A DNA stretch of 22,632 nt from Alphaproteobacteria bacterium MarineAlpha9_Bin7 (GTDB lineage Bacteria > Pseudomonadota > Alphaproteobacteria > UBA7887): positions 1 through 22,632 of the forward strand of contig PTKD01000005.1 of assembly GCA_002938115.1 (NCBI GenBank), in the 5' to 3' direction. The translations under genes were made by a program, and so were the position numbers. The first letter of the stretch is position 1, and every line of letters begins with the position of its first letter. Of this stretch, positions 16,140 to 22,632 are shown piece after piece. A model generated the notes under the pieces. The model did no database searches. It was not told the DNA's origin and saw nothing but the letters and a program-made list of their open reading frames with translations.

Positions 16140-16699
16140 TATCCGATCCCTTTCAGTACGAGCTTCATGCGTTCAAGTTTACTGCGTAGCGAATTGTCCA
16201 CCATGCGTGACCCAATTTTCACAATCAATCCTCCGAGCAAGTCTTCATCGACTCGACTTTGCACAACGGCATTTTTCCCGGCAGAACGACTCAATTGGTT
16301 TGCAATAGCGGACAATTGGGATCCGTTTAGGGGGGTTGCGCTTATCACCTCTGCCGTTACATTTCCGCGATCAGATGCGCACAGGTCCAGAAAAGACTGG
16401 ATAATTTGTCGCAGAACAAATAAACGCCGATTGCGGGCCAATAACCCAATAAAATTTTTCGTCAAACCGCCCAGCCCCGCTTTTTCCGCCACCGCAGCCA
16501 TAGCCGTTCCCTGCTCAACTCGCGACATCACTGGGCTAAGAATCAGACGATTGAGCTCACTACTCCCATCAAGCATCGCCCCTAGTGCAATAAGATCTTC
16601 CTCTGTACTGTCAATTTCAGTCTTTTCTTTAGCAAGCTCGAACAAGGCCTTCGCATATCGTGCTGCGAGTCCAGAAACGCCGATTGCCCTCTCAGCCAC
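16139..16699 (-). CDS. atpH: F1Fo ATP synthase subunit delta
   Basis: Peripheral-stalk subunit (OSCP homologue) that ties the top of the F1 head to subunit b. The 186-residue product has the N-terminal helical domain with SGLAARYAKALFELAKE (about 9-25) and the C-terminal domain ending VDEDLLGGLIVKIGSRMVDNSLRSKLERMK, both typical. Start: GTG at 16699 with GGCGGAG upstream. First gene of the operon; the 185 bp to priA should carry the atp promoter, but I could not pick one with confidence. Confidence 0.95.
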   Translation of the reverse strand: MAERAIGVSGLAARYAKALFELAKEKTEIDSTEEDLIALGAMLDGSSELNRLILSPVMSRVEQGTAMAAVAEKAGLGGLTKNFIGLLARNRRLFVLRQIIQSFLDLCASDRGNVTAEVISATPLNGSQLSAIANQLSRSAGKNAVVQSRVDEDLLGGLIVKIGSRMVDNSLRSKLERMKLVLKGIG

Positions 16700-16884
16700 G
16701 TGCGAGCTCCGCCTGTATCCCGTAAAAAAAACCTAGTAACTATTTGACAAATAAAGAAAATCCGGCGCCCTCGTTGGAAGCTGACGCCACCCTTGACGGC
16801 CGGTTACGTAACATAGTCGCTTTGGCGTTGCAATATCGGTTGGCAAAATACCGGATCTAGTACGAGGAATTACTCCCCGTCCAA

Positions 16885-19083
16885 TCACATAAAACTATAA
16901 GGATCCATATCGACACGCACTGTCGCTGCCCTAGGCCATGAAACAGAGGCTAACCAACCGAGCAACATAGCCTGCAAATTATGTCTGCGCGGAGACTTTA
17001 CCAAAAGGCGAAACCGGAATCGCCCACGCAACTGAGCAACAGGCGCCGGAGCTGGACCAAACACCTTTACGTTGTCATCCCTAGGCGCTGTTCGCGCCAA
17101 ATCCGCAGCTACATCCGCCGCCAATTGCTTAGTATGGGAGGACACGATCAGTGCGGCGAGACGTGTAAACGGTGGCATCTGTGCAGCTTCGCGGGCCGTA
17201 AGTTCAGCAGCAAAGAACCGGTCACGATCACCACCAACCAGAGCCCTAATCACGGGATGCTCAATCATATAACTCTGCAATAGTACCCGGCCCGGCCGCT
17301 CCGCTCTTCCTGCCCGGCCAGCAACCTGGGATAGTAGTTGGACACTGCGCTCGCTTGCGCGCAAGTCGCCTCCGGCAAGCCCTAAATCGGCGTCCACGAC
17401 CCCGACCAAAGTGAGGTCTGGAAAATGATGGCCTTTGGTTATCATTTGGGTGCCTATCAGGACATCGATTCGATTTGCAAGCATGTCGCTGACCAACAAT
17501 TCTGCGTTACTTACGCTGCCGATCGTATCACTGGTCATAGTTCTGAGCCTTGCCCTTGGTACGACTTTGCCCACTTCCTCGGCGATCCTCTCCACCCCTG
17601 GTCCACAGGCAACCAAAGAGGCCTCTGAGCCACATTCTGGACAATTGTAAAGTAGCTGCGCTACATACCCACAGTGATGGCAGCACATCTTCTCACTTAG
17701 TCTGTGCTCAACCAACCAAGCCGTGCAGTTGGGGCAGTGCAAACGAAAACCGCAACTCCGACACAACGTCAAAGGCGCGTATCCTCTCCGATTGAGAAAA
17801 AGCATTACCTGGTTTCCCGCGTCTACCGTTTCGCGTATGGCTGCATCCAGTACAGGCGACAACCAGCGACCTCGTGCGGGGGGTTGCCGGCGCATGTCGA
17901 CTGCCTCAATATCAGGCAATTGTGCCTGTCCGTATCGACTCGGGAGTAAGAGCCTACGATAGCGCCCCGAATTTGCGTTATGGTGACTCTCCAATGATGG
18001 CGTCGCAGAGACCAGCACGACAGGTGTTTCTGATATCCTCCCTCGCATTACGGCAACATCTCGCGCGTTGTAACAAACTCCCTCCTCCTGTTTGTAGGAA
18101 GCGTCATGTTCTTCGTCGACCACTATCAAACCGAGCTTAGAAAATGGCAAAAACAACGCAGAACGTGCACCCACTACCAGATGCGCTTCTCCGAAAGAAA
18201 CAGCCCTCCAACTGTCGCGCCGGCTGGCAGCGCTGAGCTCTGAGTGCCATGCAATAGGACGGGCCCCGAAGCGTGCCTCAAAACGACCTAGCCATTGTGC
18301 GCTGAGGGCAATCTCCGGCAAAAGCACTAACACCTGGCGTCCCGCCCTCAGTGTGGCAGCAATAGCCTCAAAATATACCTCCGTCTTGCCAGCACCTGTC
18401 ACACCATCGAGCAAGTCGACCGCAAACCGTTCCTCATTAATCGACGAGCAGAGCTCCTCGGCTACCACCCGCTGAAACCTCGATAACCTCGGTTGCGAAT
18501 GATCTGGATTCGGGGCACTTTCCCCCGGGATCCGAGTGCATGCTGCTACGATCAGGTGACCTGCGCGTGCCAATCCTCGGACCACCTCAGGTCCGACCGA
18601 CGCCAGTCGAGCAAGATCGCCAACAGGACTCGGCGAGTGGTCGGCGAGAGCGTTAAAGACCCTCGCCCGTTGCGGCGTTAACCTTTTTGGTCGGCTACCG
18701 TTATCAATATACAATTTGCGGGGTTTCGGCGGATCAAGTGCGCTTGGCACGCTCATGGCCATTCGCAGCACTGCACCCGGCGATGTCACATAGTAGCGCG
18801 CAACCCAGTCAATCAAATGGCGTAACTCTGGTGTCATGGGCGGCAACGCGAACAGACCGACCACTGGCTTTATCTTGTTTTCCGGGACATTTCCTGACCC
18901 CGGCCCCCACACCACGCCCGATAGGGAACGAGAACCCAACGGCACCCGAACATACTCGCCGACCTCAAGCGACATACCATCCGGCACATGGTAATCGTAT
19001 GTACCTGATAGCGGCACGGGCAACAGGACCGATACCACCTCGTTGGGGCCGTCCTTAAGAGTGCTAGCAGCAACTGTATCCAT
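16885..19083 (-). CDS. priA: Primosomal replication restart helicase PriA
   Basis: 3'-5' superfamily 2 helicase that recognises stalled forks and D-loops and reloads the replicative helicase. The 732-residue product has the N-terminal 3'-DNA-binding domain (about 15-110), a winged-helix part, Walker A GVTGAGKT (227-234), Walker B DEEHD (323-327), and eight zinc-binding cysteines in four CxxC pairs (441/444, 450/453, 468/471, 481/484). The helicase motif QVAGRAGRAERPG follows. All parts are complete, so it should be active. Start: ATG 19083. The atp operon lies downstream on the same strand, a neighbourhood seen in alphaproteobacteria; the transaldolase gene is divergent with 58 bp between the two start codons. 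Confidence 0.97.
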   Translation of the reverse strand: MDTVAASTLKDGPNEVVSVLLPVPLSGTYDYHVPDGMSLEVGEYVRVPLGSRSLSGVVWGPGSGNVPENKIKPVVGLFALPPMTPELRHLIDWVARYYVTSPGAVLRMAMSVPSALDPPKPRKLYIDNGSRPKRLTPQRARVFNALADHSPSPVGDLARLASVGPEVVRGLARAGHLIVAACTRIPGESAPNPDHSQPRLSRFQRVVAEELCSSINEERFAVDLLDGVTGAGKTEVYFEAIAATLRAGRQVLVLLPEIALSAQWLGRFEARFGARPIAWHSELSAASRRDSWRAVSFGEAHLVVGARSALFLPFSKLGLIVVDEEHDASYKQEEGVCYNARDVAVMRGRISETPVVLVSATPSLESHHNANSGRYRRLLLPSRYGQAQLPDIEAVDMRRQPPARGRWLSPVLDAAIRETVDAGNQVMLFLNRRGYAPLTLCRSCGFRLHCPNCTAWLVEHRLSEKMCCHHCGYVAQLLYNCPECGSEASLVACGPGVERIAEEVGKVVPRARLRTMTSDTIGSVSNAELLVSDMLANRIDVLIGTQMITKGHHFPDLTLVGVVDADLGLAGGDLRASERSVQLLSQVAGRAGRAERPGRVLLQSYMIEHPVIRALVGGDRDRFFAAELTAREAAQMPPFTRLAALIVSSHTKQLAADVAADLARTAPRDDNVKVFGPAPAPVAQLRGRFRFRLLVKSPRRHNLQAMLLGWLASVSWPRAATVRVDMDPYSFM

Positions 19084-19141
19084 AGGTTAATGTCTTCGCG
19101 GCAAGGGTCGCCATCGCCCAAGATATATTAACGGACAACCG

Positions 19142-19819
19142 ATGAAGTTCTTTATTGACACTGCAAACATCGACGAAATTCGTGACTTAGCTGTGACCGG
19201 ACTCCTTGACGGGGTGACTACCAACCCATCCCTTATAGCAAAAAGTGGGCGATCGTTGTTTGAGGTCCTAGCAGAGGTGTGTGAGGTGGTCGATGGGCCA
19301 GTGAGCGCTGAGGTCACCGCAACCAATGCAGACATGATGATTGCTGAGGGCCGCGAGCTTGCCTCAATCGCGGGAAATATTGCGGTTAAAGTGCCGCTTA
19401 CATGGGATGGATTGAAAGCCTGTCGAACGTTGCGTGCACAGGGAACTATGGTAAATGTCACGCTGTGTTTTTCGTCAGCACAAGCGCTGCTGGCCGCAAA
19501 AGCTGGCGCAAGCTTTATCTCACCGTTCATTGGTCGACTCGATGACATTAGCCAGGATGGAATGCAACTGATTCGGGATATCGTACAAATTTATCGTCAA
19601 TATTCACACACAATAGCCACCGAGGTACTTGTTGCCTCAGTCCGTCATCCGCTACATGCGGTCGAGGCGGCAAAACTAGGCGCCGACGTGGTGACACTGC
19701 CCCCAAAAGTGCTCCGGCAGATGATTAGCCACCCACTCACCGACAGCGGCCTCAAGGCCTTCCTTGATGATTGGGAACAAACTGGTCAACAGATATTGAA
19801 ACAAAAGGCTGCGGAGTGA
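19142..19819 (+). CDS. tal: Transaldolase, fructose-6-phosphate aldolase-like subfamily
   Basis: Class I (Schiff base) aldolase of the small TalC/FSA subfamily; transaldolase moves dihydroxyacetone units between sugar phosphates in the pentose phosphate pathway. The 225-residue product has D6 (FIDTAN), GVTTNPSL (24-31), the Schiff-base K83 (AVKVPLT) and SPFIGRLDDI (127-136). Where E. coli fructose-6-phosphate aldolase has Gln59 and Tyr131, this protein has Glu57 and Phe129, the residues known from true transaldolases, so transaldolase activity is more likely than FSA activity. Start: ATG 19142. It is divergent from priA and convergent with clpB; the 145 bp after it hold no clear terminator. 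Confidence 0.92.
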   Translation: MKFFIDTANIDEIRDLAVTGLLDGVTTNPSLIAKSGRSLFEVLAEVCEVVDGPVSAEVTATNADMMIAEGRELASIAGNIAVKVPLTWDGLKACRTLRAQGTMVNVTLCFSSAQALLAAKAGASFISPFIGRLDDISQDGMQLIRDIVQIYRQYSHTIATEVLVASVRHPLHAVEAAKLGADVVTLPPKVLRQMISHPLTDSGLKAFLDDWEQTGQQILKQKAAE

Positions 19820-19964
19820 GTGGTATAAACATGTCAGAACATAAAGCTTACTACGAATTTCGGCGAGAAATTTAGCTCATGCCAAGCTGAGTGACTTCGG
19901 CCTCACCTGTTCGCATCCAGTGACAGAAACTCAAAATGCATCCTACATAACTCGTACAAAAACT

Positions 19965-22562
19965 CTACGCCGCTGCAAGCTGCGCATCATTGAATCTCAA
20001 TCCATTTTCGGCACACGTTATCACCAATCTATCACCATCCTTAACAGTCCCCTCAAGCAATTGAATCGCTAGTGGGTCCTGCAAATAACGCTGAATAACG
20101 CGTTTTAGTGGGCGCGCGCCATACTCAGGATCGTATCCAGTTTCAGCCAACCATTCCACCGCCCTATCAGTTACATCGATTTGGATTTTTCGTGAGTCGA
20201 GTAACAACTGCAGTCGGCCCAGTTGAATTCGAACAATCTCGGTGATTTGTTCTAGATTGAGTTTTTCGAATAGAATGATCTCATCAACCCGGTTTAAAAA
20301 TTCGGGTCGAAATGAGCGACGCACCGACTCCATCACTTCAGCGCAGATAGACTCATAACCGTGGCTATCCACCTTCCGGGAAAGCAAGTCACTGCCTAGG
20401 TTCGAGGTCATCACAATTAATGCATTCGTGAAATCCACCGTTCTCCCTTGACCATCAGTGAGGCGCCCATCGTCGAGCACTTGCAACAGCACGTTAAAGA
20501 CATCGCTATGCGCCTTCTCAATTTCATCGAATAAAACTAGCTGATAAGGGCGACGCCGTACTGCCTCTGTCAGAACCCCGCCTTCTTCGTACCCTATATA
20601 CCCTGGAGGCGCACCGATCAGACGGGCCACAGCGTGTTTTTCCATGTACTCCGACATATCGACACGGACCATCGCCGCTTCATCATCAAAGAGAAATTCT
20701 GTCAATGCTTTACAGAGCTCCGTTTTGCCCACGCCGGTAGGGCCAAGAAGCATAAATGAACCGATCGGGCGGCGCGGATCCTGCAGACCCGCACGGGCGC
20801 GGCGCACCGCATTCGAAACGGCCGCTACAGCATCAGCTTGTCCCACCACTCGCTCTCTAAGATAATTTTCTATATGCCATAGTTTTTCACGTTCCCCCTC
20901 AAGCATCTTTTCTACGGGCACACCTGTCCAACGAGAAACTACGCTAGCGATATCATTCGCCGAAACTTTCTCACTCACCATCAAAGCGTCATCACCACCA
21001 TCCTCTGTAAGCCCGTGTATTCGCGAAAGAAGGCCAGGGATGACGGAGTGGGCAAGCTCACCAGCCCGTTCATAGTCGCCGCTGCGCTTTGTTATCTCTA
21101 GATCCTTGCGAGCAGCCTCCAATCGTTCCTTTAAATCGTGCGCACCGTGCAGCAATTCTTTCTCTGACTTCCACTTGGCTGTAAGCGATTGGGCTAGCTC
21201 ATCTATCTTTGCTAAATCCAACTCTAACTTCTCAAGCCGTTCCTTGGAGGCCGCATCATTCTCTTTTCGTAGCGCCTCACGCTCGATCTTCATTTGCATA
21301 ACCCGTCGATCAAGTTCGTCGATTTCCTCGGGCTTGCTATCCATTTCCATACGTTTCCGACTTGCAGCCTCATCCATCAGATCAATCGCCTTATCAGGCA
21401 AAAAGCGATCCACGATATAACGTTGCGATAAATTGGCCGCAGTCACAATCGCGTCATCTGTGATGTCAACACCATGATGAAGTTCGTATTGTTCCTTCAG
21501 CCCACGAAGAATTGAAACCGTATCGCCGACTGTGGGCTCTGGAACGTAAACCGACTGAAAGCGACGCGCTAAAGCGGCATCTTTCTCGATATGTTTACGA
21601 TATTCGTCGAGTGTAGTTGCTCCGACACAATGAAGGTCCCCGCGCGCAAGAGCCGGCTTCAACAAATTCGATGCATCCATCGCACCCTCTGCGGCGCCAG
21701 CGCCAACGAGCGTGTGCAGCTCATCGATAAACAGCACTATACCGCCGTGAGTCCCAGTAATCTCGGCCAGCACTGCCTTCAATCGCTCCTCAAACTCGCC
21801 TCGAAACTTAGCACCCGCCAACAGCGCTCCAAGATCAAGAGCGAGCAGATGCTTATCTCGTAGTGACTCGGGAACGTCACCGTTAACCATTCGGGTCGCC
21901 AAACCTTCGACAATCGCGGTTTTGCCAACTCCGGGTTCGCCAATCAACACCGGATTGTTTTTGGTTCGCCTAGACAATACTTGAATTGCTCGTCGTATTT
22001 CTTCGTCTCGGCCAATTACCGGATCTAGCTTCCCTTCTCGGGCGAGTTTCGTCATGTCGCGAGCATAACGACGGAGCGTGTCATACCTAGATTCGGCGGT
22101 CACAGAGTCAGCGGTTTGGCCTTTGCGCAAACTTTGAATGGCCGCTTTTAATCTCACCGGCGTCACCCCAGCAGCCTTGAGCAGACGCTCCGACGCCACG
22201 TTGGAGGCTGTGGCAAGGGCAAGTAAAAGGATTTCCACGGTCACAAATTGATCTTTGTTTCTGTCGGCCAGATCTTCGGCGCAATCAAATACGCGCGCCA
22301 TCTCAGGCGAAAGAAACAGTTGAGCATCTCCTCCACCGTCTACCTGGGGGAGCCGGGAAAGCGCGGCTTTGGCCGCTTCACGTAGGACCTCAACGTTGGC
22401 ACTTGAAGCCCGTACTAATTTGCTAGCTAGTTCCTCCTTGTCATCCAACAGCTCCTTCAGGATGTGCTCGGAAGTGAGGCGCTGATGGCCAACCGCCACC
22501 GCTCGGCTTTGCGCCGTTTCAATAAGGCCCCGAGCGTGGTCCGTATATCTTTCCGTTTTCAT
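19965..22562 (-). CDS. clpB: ATP-dependent protein disaggregase ClpB
   Basis: Hexameric AAA+ chaperone that, with DnaK, pulls proteins out of aggregates. From ATG 22562 the product is 865 residues: N-domain with two Clp repeats (about 1-145), AAA-1 with GEPGVGKT (208-215) and LFIDE (277-281), coiled-coil middle domain (about 405-525, dense in Glu/Lys/Arg), AAA-2 with GPTGVGKT (607-614) and LVLFDE (675-680), and a C-terminal small domain. The middle domain separates ClpB from ClpA and ClpC. Start: the frame reaches back to a TTG at 22583, but MKTERYTDHARGLIETAQ is the normal family beginning and GGAG lies 4 nt before the ATG. ClpB is usually heat-shock controlled; in the 70 bp of upstream sequence available I do not see a clear sigma-32 promoter. 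Confidence 0.97.
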   Translation of the reverse strand: MKTERYTDHARGLIETAQSRAVAVGHQRLTSEHILKELLDDKEELASKLVRASSANVEVLREAAKAALSRLPQVDGGGDAQLFLSPEMARVFDCAEDLADRNKDQFVTVEILLLALATASNVASERLLKAAGVTPVRLKAAIQSLRKGQTADSVTAESRYDTLRRYARDMTKLAREGKLDPVIGRDEEIRRAIQVLSRRTKNNPVLIGEPGVGKTAIVEGLATRMVNGDVPESLRDKHLLALDLGALLAGAKFRGEFEERLKAVLAEITGTHGGIVLFIDELHTLVGAGAAEGAMDASNLLKPALARGDLHCVGATTLDEYRKHIEKDAALARRFQSVYVPEPTVGDTVSILRGLKEQYELHHGVDITDDAIVTAANLSQRYIVDRFLPDKAIDLMDEAASRKRMEMDSKPEEIDELDRRVMQMKIEREALRKENDAASKERLEKLELDLAKIDELAQSLTAKWKSEKELLHGAHDLKERLEAARKDLEITKRSGDYERAGELAHSVIPGLLSRIHGLTEDGGDDALMVSEKVSANDIASVVSRWTGVPVEKMLEGEREKLWHIENYLRERVVGQADAVAAVSNAVRRARAGLQDPRRPIGSFMLLGPTGVGKTELCKALTEFLFDDEAAMVRVDMSEYMEKHAVARLIGAPPGYIGYEEGGVLTEAVRRRPYQLVLFDEIEKAHSDVFNVLLQVLDDGRLTDGQGRTVDFTNALIVMTSNLGSDLLSRKVDSHGYESICAEVMESVRRSFRPEFLNRVDEIILFEKLNLEQITEIVRIQLGRLQLLLDSRKIQIDVTDRAVEWLAETGYDPEYGARPLKRVIQRYLQDPLAIQLLEGTVKDGDRLVITCAENGLRFNDAQLAAA

Positions 22563-22632
22563 GAGGCTCCAAATAATTGCCAAAGGTCGACGCCAGCGGG
22601 TACTGAATTGCCCGCCACTATTATGTGGTTGT

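Noticed and set aside
19830..19874. 14-codon plus-strand ORF between the transaldolase gene and clpB
   Set aside because: Ribosome site too far upstream (about 14 nt), no recognised motif, and such short frames are expected by chance.
22563..22583. TTG start extending ClpB by seven residues
   Set aside because: The ATG at 22562 begins the conserved Clp N-domain and has GGAG just upstream.

Overview
The window is a stretch of core chromosome from a bacterium that looks alphaproteobacterial, with mid-range GC, probably a free-living member near the Rhodospirillales or SAR116-type lineages. Evidence for this: the five-gene F1-ATPase operon atpHAGDC has no F0 genes beside it and follows priA; FtsZ ends in an EIPSFLRRQ-type tail; rnpB (type A fold) sits upstream of mraZ; and a GTTC-N7-GTTC LexA-type box is present. 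The lineage call is inference from gene content, not from a tree. I saw no mobile element, CRISPR array, tRNA or rRNA gene.

Left part, minus strand (1-6325): the start of a division and cell wall (dcw) cluster, in transcription order mraZ, rsmH, ftsL, ftsZ, ftsI, murE (murE runs off the left edge). ftsZ lies between ftsL and ftsI, whereas the usual place is the far end of the cluster after ftsQ-ftsA. The genes are tightly packed, with 4-nt overlaps at mraZ/rsmH and rsmH/ftsL, 55 nt before the ATG of ftsZ, 5 nt between ftsZ and ftsI, and 4 nt between ftsI and murE.

Control region (6326-6716): an AT-rich spacer of 391 bp upstream of mraZ. It holds four GGG repeats spaced exactly 10 bp apart next to a TTGACA box (probable MraZ operator and promoter). 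About 140 bp further upstream a GTTC-N7-GTTC LexA-type box overlaps a second candidate promoter. Between them is an 18-codon open frame with a good Shine-Dalgarno sequence. Directly upstream is rnpB (RNase P RNA, minus strand), and divergent from it a D-glutamate cyclase/hydro-lyase family gene (DUF1445).

Middle (8100-11804): an Uup-type ABC-F ATPase and a D-2-hydroxyacid dehydrogenase on the minus strand, and a divergent peptide deformylase on the plus strand. Right (11844-22562): the F1-ATPase operon atpHAGDC and primosomal helicase priA on the minus strand, a transaldolase-type enzyme on the plus strand, and the disaggregase clpB on the minus strand.

Most genes are ordinary housekeeping genes. 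The parts worth attention are the moved ftsZ, which places FtsZ under the same upstream control as the MraZ-led operon, and the layered control region in front of mraZ with its possible SOS input.
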